Assembly: GCF_018069865.1 (NCBI RefSeq)
Contig: NZ_JAGQDG010000004.1
Location: 62,001 to 126,000 of the forward strand
DNA from: Ideonella paludis
GTDB taxonomy: Bacteria; Pseudomonadota; Gammaproteobacteria; Burkholderiales; Burkholderiaceae_C
Reading direction: 5' to 3'
Length of the DNA: 64,000 nt
Positions 27,781 through 37,957 of this stretch are shown here, piece by piece; position 1 is the first letter of the stretch, and each line of letters opens with the position of its first letter. The notes beneath the pieces are model-generated. The model saw only the letters and a program-made list of their open reading frames with translations, was not told where the DNA came from and ran no database searches. A program made the translations under genes and the position numbers.

Positions 27781-29088
27781 TCAGGCCTGATGTGGGGCAC
27801 TGAGCCGTGGCAGGCCCTTCTCCAGCACGCCGCCCACGGTATAGAACGAGCCGAAGACCACGATTCTATCAGCCGGGTCTGAGGCCAAGAGCGCGGCATA
27901 GAGGGCATCGGAGGGGTTTGGGTGGGTGCTCACCCACTGTGGCGCGGGGGTTAGGCCACGCACCAAGGCTGCCAAGTCATCGGCCTGGGCAGCGCGCGCC
28001 AGCGGCAGGTCGCTCAGGTACCAGCCGTCCACCAAGGGCGCGATGCGGGCGAGCACGCCCGCCAAGTCTTTGTCGTGCATGGCCCCGAACACGGCCCGGG
28101 TGCGCGGGAAGAAGCCCATTTGATCCAAATTCAGCGCCAAGGCCGAGACGCTTTGCGGGTTGTGGGCCACGTCCAAGACCATGGCCGGCTGACCGGGCAC
28201 GATCTGGAAACGCCCGGGCAGATCCACGGTGGCCAGGCCCAAGCGCACCGCCTGAGCTGTCAGCGGCAGGCGATCCCGCAGCGCCTCCAAGGCCGCAATG
28301 GCGCCGGCTGCGTTGAGCAACTGGTTAGCCCCCCGCAAGGCTGGGTAGGCCAGGCTGTGATAGCGGCGGCCACGGCCACTCCAGGCCCATTGCTGGCGGT
28401 CGCCGGCTTGGTTGAAGTCGCGCCCGACCAGCCACAGATCAGCGCCCAGGCCTTCAGCCGCCGCCACCACGCTGGCAGGCGGCACGGGGTCGGCCACGAT
28501 GGCCGGACGGCCGGCTCGCAGAATGCCCGCCTTCTCGCGCCCAATGCTCTCTCGGTCGGGGCCCAAGTACTCCACATGGTCCAGGTCGATGGTGGTGATC
28601 ACCGCCACGTCCGCGTCAAAAATGTTGACGGCATCCAAGCGCCCGCCCAAGCCCACCTCCAAGATCACCAAGTCCGGTGCTTCGGCAATGAGGCGGCTGA
28701 CGATGGCCAAAAAGGTGAACTCGAAGTAGGACAGCACCGTGTCGCCTCGGGCCGCTTCGACCCGCGCGAAGTGCTCAGCCAAGCTGTCGCCCGACACCAT
28801 CTCGCCATTGACCCGGCAGCGCTCTTCAAAGTGCACCAAATGCGGCTTTGAGAACAGGCCGACCTTGTAGCCCGCTGCGCGAGCCATGCTGTCGAGCATG
28901 GCGCAGGTCGAGCCCTTGCCATTGGTGCCCGCCACACTGATGACGGGGCAGTCAAAGCGCAAGCCCATGCGGTCCTTGACAGCCCGCACCCGCTCCAGCG
29001 TGAAATTGACTTTGTCGCGGGTCAGCTCCATCGACACCGCGTGCGCCTTTTCGGCATGGGCCAGCCAGTCGGCCAAGGTGGTCGGCAT
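27781..29088 (-). CDS. folC: Bifunctional dihydrofolate synthase/folylpolyglutamate synthase
   Basis: Adds glutamate to dihydropteroate and to tetrahydrofolates. The 435-residue Mur-ligase-like enzyme has the P-loop GTNGKGST at 54-61, a folate-binding region downstream of it, and a C-terminal domain with DVAHNPQS. It is preceded on the same strand by the accD terminator, ending 15 bases before its start codon, so it must be expressed by read-through or a promoter overlapping the terminator. Confidence 0.96.
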   Translation of the reverse strand: MPTTLADWLAHAEKAHAVSMELTRDKVNFTLERVRAVKDRMGLRFDCPVISVAGTNGKGSTCAMLDSMARAAGYKVGLFSKPHLVHFEERCRVNGEMVSGDSLAEHFARVEAARGDTVLSYFEFTFLAIVSRLIAEAPDLVILEVGLGGRLDAVNIFDADVAVITTIDLDHVEYLGPDRESIGREKAGILRAGRPAIVADPVPPASVVAAAEGLGADLWLVGRDFNQAGDRQQWAWSGRGRRYHSLAYPALRGANQLLNAAGAIAALEALRDRLPLTAQAVRLGLATVDLPGRFQIVPGQPAMVLDVAHNPQSVSALALNLDQMGFFPRTRAVFGAMHDKDLAGVLARIAPLVDGWYLSDLPLARAAQADDLAALVRGLTPAPQWVSTHPNPSDALYAALLASDPADRIVVFGSFYTVGGVLEKGLPRLSAPHQA

Positions 29089-29103
29089 GTTGTGCTTCTC
29101 AAG

Positions 29104-29133
29104 TAAAAACGCCCCAACTCATGGCTGGGGCGT
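29104..29133 (-). terminator. Rho-independent terminator after accD
   Basis: On the minus strand, the stem ACGCCCCA/TGGGGCGT (29126-29133 with 29109-29116) with a 9-base loop is followed by TTTTTAC. It separates the trp-accD block from folC. Confidence 0.85.
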
Positions 29134-29180
29134 GGGCTCGCCAAAGGGCGCGGTTCAGCGAGGATTCAGTGGGCTCAGTC

Positions 29181-30053
29181 TCAGGCGACCGCGTCGGCCG
29201 ACTGGCGCTGCAGCATCGCCAATTGACGGGCAATGCTCTCGCGCAGTTGGCGGCGGTCGAGAATCATGTCGACCGCGCCCTTGGTGATCAAGAACTCGGC
29301 GCGCTGGAAGCCTTCGGGCAGCTTTTCGCGCACGGTGTTTTCGATCACGCGCGGCCCCGCAAATCCGACCAGCGCCTTGGGCTCGGCAATCACCACATCG
29401 CCCACAAAAGCAAAGCTGGCCGACACGCCGCCCATGGTGGGGTCGGTCAGCACACTGATGTAGGGCAGCTTGGCTTTGGCCAAGCGGGTCAATGCGGCAT
29501 TGGTCTTGGCCATCTGCAGCAGGCTGAACAAGCCCTCTTGCATGCGGGCGCCGCCCGAGGCGGTGAAGCAAATAAAGGGCACCTTTTGCTCGACCGCAGT
29601 CTCGACGCCACGCACAAAGCGCTCGCCGACCACCGAGCCCATGGAGCCGCCCATAAAGTCGAACTCAAAGCAAGCGGCCACCACCGGCACGCTCATCACG
29701 GCACCACCCATGACCACCATGGCGTCGGTTTCGCCGGTGGATTCGAGCGCGCCCTTGAGGCGCTCGGGGTACTTCTTGCTGTCCTTGAACTTCAGCGCAT
29801 CGACCGGCAAGACCTCTTGGCCAATTTCGTAGCGCCCTTCGGCGTCCAAGAAGGCATTCAGACGCGCCCGCGCACCGATGCGGTGGTGGTGGTCGCACTT
29901 GGGGCAGACGTTGAGGTTTTCTTCGAGGTCGGTCTTGTAGAGCACCGACTCACAGGAGGGGCATTTGATCCACAAGCCCTCGGGCACCGAGCGGCGGTCA
30001 GCCGGGTCGGTGTGCTGAATCTTCGGGGGCAGTAGTTTTTCCAGCCAACTCAT
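29181..30053 (-). CDS. accD: Acetyl-CoA carboxylase carboxyltransferase subunit beta
   Basis: Part of the carboxyltransferase that makes malonyl-CoA for fatty acid synthesis, acting as AccA2D2. The 290-residue protein has the N-terminal zinc ribbon with C31, C34, C50 and C53 and a crotonase-like carboxyltransferase core with [12 protein letters not shown]. It lies downstream of trpA and upstream of folC, the usual order in proteobacteria. Confidence 0.97.
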   Translation of the reverse strand: MSWLEKLLPPKIQHTDPADRRSVPEGLWIKCPSCESVLYKTDLEENLNVCPKCDHHHRIGARARLNAFLDAEGRYEIGQEVLPVDALKFKDSKKYPERLKGALESTGETDAMVVMGGAVMSVPVVAACFEFDFMGGSMGSVVGERFVRGVETAVEQKVPFICFTASGGARMQEGLFSLLQMAKTNAALTRLAKAKLPYISVLTDPTMGGVSASFAFVGDVVIAEPKALVGFAGPRVIENTVREKLPEGFQRAEFLITKGAVDMILDRRQLRESIARQLAMLQRQSADAVA

Positions 30054-30095
30054 GGATCAAGCTCCTTCTCTGTGCGTCAGTCACAGCGCTGTCAT

Positions 30096-30908
30096 TCACA
30101 GCGCGTCTAATGCGGTGCGGATCTCCGCCATGAATTGACGGGCCGCTGGGGCCGCATTGTCGCGCGTTTGGGTCTCCAGAATCTGGATCAGGCGCGAGCC
30201 TATCACCACCCCGTCGGACACCCGGCCCACGGCCGAGGCCGATGCGGCGTCGCGAATGCCAAAGCCTACACCCACTGGCACCTTGACGTGCTGGCGGATT
30301 TTGGGGATGGCTTGGGCCACCGCATCAGTATCCAAGGCACCCGAGCCCGTCACGCCCTTGAGCGAGACGTAGTAGACATAGCCCGTCGCAATCTCGCCGA
30401 CTTGACGCATGCGAGCCTCGGTGGAGGTAGGCGCCAAGAGGAAGATCAGGTCCATGTGCTGGGCCTGCAGTTGGGCCGCAAACTCCACACACTCCTCAGG
30501 GGGATAGTCAACAATGAGCACACCGTCGACACCGGCCGCAGCGGCGTCGCGCACAAAGGCGCCGGCGCCGTGTTGGCCGTCGTAGCGCTCCACCGGGTTG
30601 GCATAGCCCATCAGCACCACCGGCGTGCTGGCATTGGTCTGGCGGAACTCACGCACCATGCCCAGCACCTGGGCCATGCCGACGCCACGTGCGAGTGCGC
30701 GTTCAGCGGATTTTTGGATCACTGGACCGTCGGCCATAGGGTCTGAGAAGGGCACGCCCAGCTCGATCACGTCGGCCCCGCCAGCCGCCAGCGCGTGCAT
30801 GATCTCAACGGTCGCATCGCCAAAAGGGTCGCCCGCGCAGACGTAAGGGATCAAGGCTTTGCGCTGCTGCGCCGCCAATGCGGCGAAAGTGGCTTGAATC
30901 CGGCTCAT
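30096..30908 (-). CDS. trpA: Tryptophan synthase alpha chain
   Basis: Cleaves indole-3-glycerol phosphate and channels indole to TrpB. The 270-residue TIM barrel has the catalytic Glu in [11 protein letters not shown] (about residue 49) and the catalytic Asp in [10 protein letters not shown] chose the ATG at 30908, which overlaps the trpB stop (ATGA); the frame remains open far upstream inside trpB but is not coding there. Confidence 0.97.
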   Translation of the reverse strand: MSRIQATFAALAAQQRKALIPYVCAGDPFGDATVEIMHALAAGGADVIELGVPFSDPMADGPVIQKSAERALARGVGMAQVLGMVREFRQTNASTPVVLMGYANPVERYDGQHGAGAFVRDAAAAGVDGVLIVDYPPEECVEFAAQLQAQHMDLIFLLAPTSTEARMRQVGEIATGYVYYVSLKGVTGSGALDTDAVAQAIPKIRQHVKVPVGVGFGIRDAASASAVGRVSDGVVIGSRLIQILETQTRDNAAPAARQFMAEIRTALDAL

Positions 30909-32191
30909 GCTGACGCTCCCTTCAGGGCTTGAAGGCTCACGGCATGCTCGGCACCGCCCTTGACCGACTGGCCTTTGCACGAGGGGCGGCAGAAGAACTC
31001 TGCCTGAGACAGGTCGGCCACCGTGCCGATGTCCTTGTCGCCACGGCCCGACAAATTGACCAACAACTGCTGATCGGGGCGCATGGTGGCGGCGAGCTTC
31101 ATCGCATAAGCCACGGCATGGCTGGACTCCAGCGCGGGGATGATGCCCTCGGTGCGGCACAGCCGGTGGAAGGCGGCCAGGGCTTCGTCGTCGGTGATGC
31201 CCACGTATTCAGCCCGGCCGATGTCGTTCAAATAGGCATGTTCTGGGCCGACGCCGGGGTAGTCCAGGCCCGCTGACACCGAATGGGTCTCGATGATTTG
31301 GCCGTTGGCGTCTTGCAGCAAATAGGTGCGGTTGCCATGCAGCACGCCAGGCGAGCCGGCAGAGATGCTGGCGGCATGCTTGCCACTGTCCAGCCCCAAG
31401 CCTGCGGCTTCCACGCCGATCAGCCGAACGCCTTCGTGCGGGATGTAGGGGTAGAAAATGCCCATGGCATTGCTGCCGCCGCCCACGCAGGCAATGACGG
31501 CGTCGGGCTGGCGCCCGGTCATCTCGGGCATTTGCACCAGGCACTCATCACCGATCACGCGCTGGAAGTCACGCACCATGGCCGGATAAGGGGCGGGCCC
31601 GGCCACCGTGCCGATGATGTAGAAGGTGTTCTCGACGTTGGTGACCCAGTCACGCAAGGCCTCGTTGAGCGCGTCTTTGAGGGTCTTGCTGCCGCTCTCT
31701 ACCGGCACCACGGTGGCGCCCAGCAGGTGCATGCGGTAGACATTGGGGCTTTGGCGCTTCACGTCCTCCGCCCCCATGTAGACGATGCATTCCAAGCCAT
31801 AACGGGCGCAGATGGTGGCGGTGGCCACGCCATGCTGGCCGGCGCCGGTCTCGGCAATGACGCGCGGCTTGCCCATGCGCTTGGCCAGCAAAGCTTGGCC
31901 AATGGTGTTGTTGACCTTGTGCGCGCCGGTGTGGTTCAGGTCTTCGCGCTTCAGGAAGATTTGCGCGCCGCCGATCTCGCGGCTCAGGCGCTCGGCGTGA
32001 TAGATGGGGCTGGGCCGCCCCACAAAGTGCGCCAATTCCTTCTTGAACTCGGCCACAAAGGCCGGGTCGTTGCGGTAGTGCGCGTAGGCGGCTTTCAGCT
32101 CGTCGAGCGCATGCACCAAGGTTTCAGAGACAAAGCTTCCGCCATAGCGGCCAAAGTGGCCCGAAGCATCGGGCTGGTCATAAGCAAACAT
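30905..32191 (-). CDS. trpB: Tryptophan synthase beta chain
   Basis: PLP enzyme condensing indole with serine to tryptophan. The 428-residue protein has the PLP Lys K92 in HTGAHKVNN, the catalytic Glu region [11 protein letters not shown] and the GGGSNA phosphate loop. It starts 12 bases after the trpF stop and overlaps trpA by 4 bases. No trpE, trpD or trpC is in the window, consistent with a split trp pathway. Confidence 0.98.
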   Translation of the reverse strand: MFAYDQPDASGHFGRYGGSFVSETLVHALDELKAAYAHYRNDPAFVAEFKKELAHFVGRPSPIYHAERLSREIGGAQIFLKREDLNHTGAHKVNNTIGQALLAKRMGKPRVIAETGAGQHGVATATICARYGLECIVYMGAEDVKRQSPNVYRMHLLGATVVPVESGSKTLKDALNEALRDWVTNVENTFYIIGTVAGPAPYPAMVRDFQRVIGDECLVQMPEMTGRQPDAVIACVGGGSNAMGIFYPYIPHEGVRLIGVEAAGLGLDSGKHAASISAGSPGVLHGNRTYLLQDANGQIIETHSVSAGLDYPGVGPEHAYLNDIGRAEYVGITDDEALAAFHRLCRTEGIIPALESSHAVAYAMKLAATMRPDQQLLVNLSGRGDKDIGTVADLSQAEFFCRPSCKGQSVKGGAEHAVSLQALKGASA

Positions 32192-32203
32192 CGTTCAATC
32201 CTG

Positions 32204-32848
32204 TCAGGGGGATGGGGGCGTGCAGGCGAGTCGTTCATCGGCCTCGCGCACAGCCTCACAAAACTCGCGCATCAGGCCGGCATCCTTGATGCCTTTGGCC
32301 TGCTCTACGCCAGTGCTCACGTCAACGGCCCAGGGCCGGACGCGCGTGATCCCATCGATCACGTTTGCAGGATTCAACCCACCAGATAAAACGAGGGGAC
32401 AACCCACGTTTGCGGGAATGAGCGACCAATCGAACACCTTTCCAGCGCCACCATAGCCCTCGACATGGGCATCTAGGAGCAGGCCTTGGGCCTGGGGGTA
32501 GCGAGAGGCGAAGTCTAGCAAATCAAACCCAGGCCCCATGCGGGCGGCCCGCAGGTATGGGCGCGCTGCTGCTGCGCAGTCTTCTGGCGACTCGTCGCCA
32601 TGAAACTGCAGCAGCGCGTGGGGGACCGCGTGCACACCTTGCGCCACCTCGCTCGCCGTGGCGTTGACGAAGAGCAGCACCGGCGTCACAAAAGGTGGCA
32701 GGCGCTGGGCCAAGGCGGCGGCACGGTCTGGCGTGACGGCCCGCGCGCTCTTGGCGTACAGCACAAAGCCAAGGGCGTCTGCCCCCGCTGCGACGGCGGC
32801 ATCGACATCGACCTCGCGGGTCAGGCCGCAAATCTTGATTCGGGTCAT
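32204..32848 (-). CDS. trpF: Phosphoribosylanthranilate isomerase
   Basis: Converts phosphoribosylanthranilate to the carboxyphenylamino-deoxyribulose phosphate intermediate. The 214-residue TIM barrel begins with the family motif IKICGLT, containing the catalytic Cys, and has the catalytic Asp in LLDAHVEGYGGAGKVFDW. The start overlaps the truA stop (ATGA). Confidence 0.97.
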   Translation of the reverse strand: MTRIKICGLTREVDVDAAVAAGADALGFVLYAKSARAVTPDRAAALAQRLPPFVTPVLLFVNATASEVAQGVHAVPHALLQFHGDESPEDCAAAARPYLRAARMGPGFDLLDFASRYPQAQGLLLDAHVEGYGGAGKVFDWSLIPANVGCPLVLSGGLNPANVIDGITRVRPWAVDVSTGVEQAKGIKDAGLMREFCEAVREADERLACTPPSP

Positions 32849-33741
32849 GGCAACCAGTCCATGGCCGGGGTGTGTTCCGGCAGTTGAAGGTGAGCGTCGT
32901 AGCTCGGGCCCATGAAGTAGAGGCCATCGGCTGCAAACGTGGGCGCCGCCGCATCACGCGAGCGCGCCGCCAGCACCTCGGCCATCCACTCAGGGGGGCG
33001 GCTGCCGGTGCCCACAGCCACCAAGCAGCCCATGATGTTGCGCACCATGTGATGGAGGAAGGCAACGCCCGCCACATCAAAGCGCCAGTAGGCACCCCGG
33101 TGGGTGATGCTGATGGCATCCAGGCGCTTCACGGGGGACAAGGCCTGACAGTCGATGGAGCGGAACGATGAAAAGTCGTGCTCGCCGATCAGATGGGCGG
33201 CGGCGGCGCGCATGGCCTCGCCGTCCAAGGGCTTGAACACCCAGCCGCAGGCATGGCGCTCCAGCGCGGGGCGCACCGGTGATTCCAGCAGCAGATAGGC
33301 ATAGCGGCGCCGGCGCGCCCAGTTGCGGGCATGGAAGTCTGGCGGCACGACCCGAGCCCATTGCACCGCAATGTCGGGGGGCAAATAGCGGTTAGTCCCC
33401 CGCACCCAAGAAAACAGCTCGCGCTGCAAGGGCGTGTCCAGATGCACCACTTGGTTCAAGCCGTGCACGCCGGTGTCAGTGCGGCCTGCGCACAGCGTGC
33501 TGACGGGCATGGCCGCAAAGGCGCTCAAGGCCTTTTCCAAATGGTCTTGCACCGTGCGGCCACTGGGCTGGCTTTGCCAGCCGTGATAGGCCTCGCCGCG
33601 ATAGGCGACGCCCAAGGCCAGTCGCGTGGTGGCGGTGGCGGCAGATGCAGAAAAGACAGCAGCCGGGGCGGGGCCCGGCTGCGAGGGGAGAGAGGGCGCC
33701 GCCGGTTCAGTGTCCGGCGGCCTCACAGAGGCGTCAGCCAA
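32845..33741 (-). CDS. truA: tRNA pseudouridine synthase A
   Basis: Makes pseudouridine 38-40 in the tRNA anticodon stem-loop. Catalytic Asp89 is in CAGRTDTGVH, numbering from the first codon. The 298-residue frame starts with TTG at 33741, overlapping the fimV stop by 8 bases. A GTG at 33726 is an alternative, and no ATG is available before the conserved core at about residue 41. The Ala/Pro-rich N-terminal extension of about 38 residues is unusual for the family. Confidence 0.93.
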   Translation of the reverse strand: MADASVRPPDTEPAAPSLPSQPGPAPAAVFSASAATATTRLALGVAYRGEAYHGWQSQPSGRTVQDHLEKALSAFAAMPVSTLCAGRTDTGVHGLNQVVHLDTPLQRELFSWVRGTNRYLPPDIAVQWARVVPPDFHARNWARRRRYAYLLLESPVRPALERHACGWVFKPLDGEAMRAAAAHLIGEHDFSSFRSIDCQALSPVKRLDAISITHRGAYWRFDVAGVAFLHHMVRNIMGCLVAVGTGSRPPEWMAEVLAARSRDAAAPTFAADGLYFMGPSYDAHLQLPEHTPAMDWLP

Positions 33742-36532
33742 GCTCGCCCAACATGGTTTGTGCCCGAGCCTTCATCGGGCCGCTGGCCTGGGCAATGACC
33801 TCGTCCAGCAAGTCCTTGGCGCCTTCGATGTCGCCAATGCGGCGGAACTCATCCGCCAGCTCGAGCTTGCGGGCCAGAGGATCGTCGGCGTCGTCGCTTT
33901 CACTGACCTCAGGCGCCTGGGGCGCATCAGGCAGCTGCGACGGCGTCGCTCCAGCGTCTTCCTTGACCGGGTCGAGATCCAGGGAGATGTCGCCAAAGTC
34001 GAAACCACTGTCCGGCGCAGGCGACACCGAAGCGGGGGCGTCCGGCAACTCCAGCGACAGGTCCAGATCGGGCAAATCACTTGGCTTGGTGTCGGCCACG
34101 GGTGCGGGTGCCGGCTTGCTGGCCGCCGTGTCCAAACCCAACATCATGTCCGGGTCGGCAGGGCGAGTGGCCTCCAAGCCAGTGTTCTCGGGTGGCGTAT
34201 CCAGATCGATGTCCAGATCGATGTCCATGTCATCGGACAAACGCGCCGCAGGCTCTTCGGCGGCGGGCATGAAGTCCGTCGCGGGCTGCGTCGGCGGCGA
34301 ATCTCTCAAGTCGCCCAGAGGCTCCATGGAGGTGTCGAGGTCGACCGAGCCGCCGCCGTCGTGTCCATACAAGGGGTTGCCAGGATCGATACCGCGGCCC
34401 ATCTCTTGCGCCTTGGGCCAATCGTCGCCCGACTCACCGATCGCATCACGCAACAAGAGCGCTTGCGACTCAAAGCCCGCCACGTCAGCGCGCTTGGCAT
34501 AGACCTCCAAGAGCTTGAGGCGAATCGCCGAGCGGTTCGGGTCGGTGCGCAGCGCTTCCTTGAGGATTTCCTCGGCTTGGAGGTCGCGGCCATAGGCCAG
34601 ATACACATCGGCTTCAGCCACCGGATCCACATCACCAATGGCATCCAACTGGCTGAGCGAATAGCTCAGCGAGGAAGACGCCGCACTGTTGGCGCCGTCG
34701 CGCGTGTCGACGCGCTGCCCGCCAGAGACACCGAAGAAGGAGTCGGGCTGGAGTTTGCTCTCCAAGAAGGAGGTTTCACTGCCCTCTTGCGAGCGGCGAC
34801 GCAGACGCATCAAGCCCAAGCCCGCCAACAAGGCGACCACGCCCACCGCGCCAGGCAGTACGTAGTCATTGTTGGTGAGGGACTCCAAGAAGGTGGGTTC
34901 AGACACGCCAGACGGCGCGGCGGGCGCGGCAGCCACTGCAGTCGATGAAGCCGCAGAAGCCGGTGCGACGGGTGCTGAGGCCACCACCGGCGCTGGCGGC
35001 ACCGACACACTGGGCACCGAGGCCGCTGAGGCCGGCGACGCCACCACCGCAGGCGCAGACGCGACGGGCTCAGGCTTGGGCGCCACAGGCGCAGACGCTG
35101 GAGCGGACGCCGCCACCGTCGGCTTCGTCGGCGCTGGTGCGGGTGCAGAAGCCACAGGCGTGACCGGCGGCATGACCGGCGCGTTGGGCTTGGCATTAGG
35201 CACCGGAATGCCCGGCGGAACCGACGTCACGGGGGGCTGCGACGGTGCGGCCACCGGTGCAGCCGGCGACGTGGGCTTGGTCGTGTTCGAGGCCACCGGC
35301 GTGGCGGGCTTTTCAGAGAGCTTCTTGAGCTCATCCACGTTGCGAGCCAATTCGGCCATGCGGGCTGCAGCAGCCTTGCGCTCGGCTTCTTTCGAGATCT
35401 TGGCCTCAGCCGCCGAGGCAGCCACATTGCCCCGTGACAGGGTCAGCTTGTCGGGCGTGGCAGGCGCGGAGGCGACCTTGCGGTCCTCGACGGCCGCTTC
35501 GACCTTGCCCTTGGCTTGACGCGGGGACTCCTTGACCGGCACCGACGGCACCGACTGCGCCAGCTGTTGGCGGAAGGCAGCGAAATCAGCGCTGTGCGCT
35601 TGGATCACTTTGCGCGCTTCGGGCGCGCTGACCTCATTGGCCGCCGCCGCGTCCGGCACGTTCAACACCACGCCAGACTTCAGCCGGTTCATGTTGTTGC
35701 CCATGAAGGCCTGCGGGTTGCCTCGGTAGAGCGACACCAACATTTGATCCAGAGACACGCCCGATTGGGCATGACGGGCGGCAATCGACGACAGGGTGTC
35801 GCCCTGCTTGACCTTGTAGTTGTCGGCCGAGGCGGAGGGCGGCGCCACCGCATCTGTCTCTTTGGCGACGGGCTGTGGCTTGGGTTCAGGCTTGGCCTTG
35901 GCCTTGCCGACTGCCTTGGGGGCGGGCGCCTCTGCCGGCTCGGCCGCCACGACCGCAGCTGGTGCTGGGGCACGACTGGGCGAGGAGGCGACAGGCGGCA
36001 GCGGCGTAGCGACCACAGGCGCTGCAGACAGCGCAGGGGACGTCAGCACTGGCGCAGGCGTTTCGCTGACGCGGGTGGGGGGATCGATCAGCAAGGTGTA
36101 GGAGCGCTGCAGCTTGCCGCCGTTCCAGGCGAAGTCCAACACCATGTCCACAAAGGGCTCGGACATGGACCGATCGCCGCTGATGCGGATCACCGAGCGA
36201 CCGTCTGCCTTTTTACCCAAAGAGACTTTGGCCCCGGCCAAGGCCGCGTTGAAATCAACACCGGCGGCACGGAATGCGTCTGGGGAGGCCAAACTGGCGC
36301 GCAGGGAGGCGGCTTCGTCCGGCGTGATGCTGGTGATGTCCACTTCGGCGCGCAAGGGTTCACCCAGCGACGATTGGACCGAAAGCCTGCCGAGGCTCAG
36401 CGCCGAGGCCCCCGAATGAACGAGCAGCATGGCCACAGCAGCCACTGCCGAAAGCGTAGGCCTATTGGCCAGGAACAAGGGGTGTTTCAAGGCGTCTCCC
36501 AAACGCGACCGGCGAGGCTGATCATCCGACAT
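33734..36532 (-). CDS. fimV: FimV-like polar hub protein
   Basis: A 932-residue inner-membrane protein related to Pseudomonas FimV, which organises type IV pili, polar signalling and adenylate cyclase activity. It has a signal-like hydrophobic N-terminus, an N-terminal FimV domain (LGRLSVQSSLGEPLRAEVDI), a LysM domain (about 237-290) for peptidoglycan binding, a long Ala/Pro/Val linker, one membrane segment (about 557-575), an acidic Asp-rich cytoplasmic region and the C-terminal FimV/TPR motif (about 884-932). It lies between asd and truA as in other Burkholderiales and could work with the pilus genes at 56649-64000. Confidence 0.92.
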   Translation of the reverse strand: MSDDQPRRSRLGDALKHPLFLANRPTLSAVAAVAMLLVHSGASALSLGRLSVQSSLGEPLRAEVDITSITPDEAASLRASLASPDAFRAAGVDFNAALAGAKVSLGKKADGRSVIRISGDRSMSEPFVDMVLDFAWNGGKLQRSYTLLIDPPTRVSETPAPVLTSPALSAAPVVATPLPPVASSPSRAPAPAAVVAAEPAEAPAPKAVGKAKAKPEPKPQPVAKETDAVAPPSASADNYKVKQGDTLSSIAARHAQSGVSLDQMLVSLYRGNPQAFMGNNMNRLKSGVVLNVPDAAAANEVSAPEARKVIQAHSADFAAFRQQLAQSVPSVPVKESPRQAKGKVEAAVEDRKVASAPATPDKLTLSRGNVAASAAEAKISKEAERKAAAARMAELARNVDELKKLSEKPATPVASNTTKPTSPAAPVAAPSQPPVTSVPPGIPVPNAKPNAPVMPPVTPVASAPAPAPTKPTVAASAPASAPVAPKPEPVASAPAVVASPASAASVPSVSVPPAPVVASAPVAPASAASSTAVAAAPAAPSGVSEPTFLESLTNNDYVLPGAVGVVALLAGLGLMRLRRRSQEGSETSFLESKLQPDSFFGVSGGQRVDTRDGANSAASSSLSYSLSQLDAIGDVDPVAEADVYLAYGRDLQAEEILKEALRTDPNRSAIRLKLLEVYAKRADVAGFESQALLLRDAIGESGDDWPKAQEMGRGIDPGNPLYGHDGGGSVDLDTSMEPLGDLRDSPPTQPATDFMPAAEEPAARLSDDMDIDLDIDLDTPPENTGLEATRPADPDMMLGLDTAASKPAPAPVADTKPSDLPDLDLSLELPDAPASVSPAPDSGFDFGDISLDLDPVKEDAGATPSQLPDAPQAPEVSESDDADDPLARKLELADEFRRIGDIEGAKDLLDEVIAQASGPMKARAQTMLGELG

Positions 36533-36665
36533 GGAGATTCAGACTCGCCAACAACGGTCTTCCACGCAAACTGGCCCTTACCCTCGGGCCAGCATGCAAA
36601 GAAAACACCATAGCATCAAGCATATAGCCTGCCAAGCTCATGCTTCACATGATCTGGCGAGGAGC

Positions 36666-36720
36666 GGTCACTGTGCGCAGTGCTCACCAGCGCCCTGTTG
36701 TCCTTGGACAACGGGGCGCT
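36666..36720. repeat. Two adjacent hairpins between asd and fimV
   Basis: The 210-base gap between asd and fimV holds a long inverted repeat, 36689-36703 with 36706-36720. Its 15-base arms match except for one T/G position, giving a full stem with a G-U pair on the plus-strand RNA and one A/C mismatch on the minus strand. The top closes on a CTTG tetraloop. Directly next to it is a smaller stem CACTG/CAGTG at 36669-36682. No T-tract follows on the minus strand, so this is not a classic terminator. Confidence 0.7.
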
Positions 36721-36742
36721 AAGGCTTGCCAGGATTGGAATT

Positions 36743-37870
36743 TCAAGCGTCGAGCAGGATGCGCAACATGCGGCGCAGCGGCTCGGCGGCCCCCCAAAGC
36801 AATTGGTCACCAATCGTAAATGCGCCCACATACTCCGGGCCCATGGCCAGTTTGCGGATGCGGCCGACCGGAATGGTCATGGTGCCGGTCACGGCCACGG
36901 GGGTCAGATCTTTGATCGTCGCCTCGCGGGTATTGGGGACGACCTTGGCCCAGGGGTTGTCGGCCGCGATCATGGCTTCAATGTCTGCCACCGGCACGTC
37001 CTTCTTGAGCTTGAAGGTCAGGGCCTGGCTGTGGCAGCGCATGGCCCCCACGCGCACGCAGAAGCCATCGACCGGGATGGGCGCGGAGCCGAAGCCCTCG
37101 CCCAGCCCTAAGATCTTGTTGGTTTCGGCCATGCCCTTCCACTCTTCCTTGGACTGACCATTGCCCAGGTCTTTGTCGATCCAAGGAATCAGCGAGCCAC
37201 CCAGCGGCACGCCAAAGTTGGCGGTTTCTTCGGCAGACAGGCTGCGCTGCTTGGCGATGACTTGGCGGTCGATCTCCAAAATGGCGCTCTTGGGGTCGTC
37301 CAGCAAGGCCCGCACCGACGCATTCAGGGTGCCGTACTGTGTCAGCAGCTCGCGCATGTGCTGAGCACCGCCGCCCGACGCCGCTTGGTAGGTTTGGGTG
37401 GACATCCACTCCACGAGGCCAGCCTTGTACAAGGCGCCCACGCCCATCAGCATGCAGCTGACAGTGCAGTTGCCGCCCACCCAGTTCTTGCCGCCGGCGG
37501 TCAGTGCATTCTTGATGACCGGCATATTGACCGGGTCGAGAATGATGACGGCGTCCTTCTCCATGCGCAGGGTCGACGCGGCGTCGATCCAGTGGCCATT
37601 CCAGCCTTCGGCGCGCAGCTTGGGGAAGACGGCGGTGGTGTAGTCGCCACCTTGCGCGGTGATGATGATGTCGCAGCGCTTCAGCGCGCTGATGTCATAC
37701 GCGTCTTGCAGCGTGGTTTCGTTCTTCGCCATGGCCGGAGCCTTGCCGCCCGAGTTGGACGTGGAGAAGAACAGGGGTTCGATGAGATCGAAGTCGCCTT
37801 CAGCGACCATGCGATCCATCAAGACAGAGCCGACCATGCCGCGCCAGCCGACCAAACCTACGAGAGCCAT
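36743..37870 (-). CDS. asd: Aspartate-semialdehyde dehydrogenase
   Basis: Reduces aspartyl-phosphate to aspartate semialdehyde for lysine/diaminopimelate, threonine and methionine. The 375-residue enzyme starts with the NADP loop [11 protein letters not shown] and has the catalytic Cys135 in [10 protein letters not shown] and a C-terminal catalytic His in the [10 protein letters not shown] region. The length fits the Gram-negative (E. coli-type) branch. It follows leuB after 87 bases, in which a small GC hairpin (37907-37925) lies. Confidence 0.96.
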   Translation of the reverse strand: MALVGLVGWRGMVGSVLMDRMVAEGDFDLIEPLFFSTSNSGGKAPAMAKNETTLQDAYDISALKRCDIIITAQGGDYTTAVFPKLRAEGWNGHWIDAASTLRMEKDAVIILDPVNMPVIKNALTAGGKNWVGGNCTVSCMLMGVGALYKAGLVEWMSTQTYQAASGGGAQHMRELLTQYGTLNASVRALLDDPKSAILEIDRQVIAKQRSLSAEETANFGVPLGGSLIPWIDKDLGNGQSKEEWKGMAETNKILGLGEGFGSAPIPVDGFCVRVGAMRCHSQALTFKLKKDVPVADIEAMIAADNPWAKVVPNTREATIKDLTPVAVTGTMTIPVGRIRKLAMGPEYVGAFTIGDQLLWGAAEPLRRMLRILLDA

Positions 37871-37957
37871 TTTCAGATTCCTTGAAAATTCCCAGACCCT
37901 CTCTTCCCCGGCTCGTATCGCCGGGTCCAGGGGTTGGGGCGAGACGACACCGAGCGA

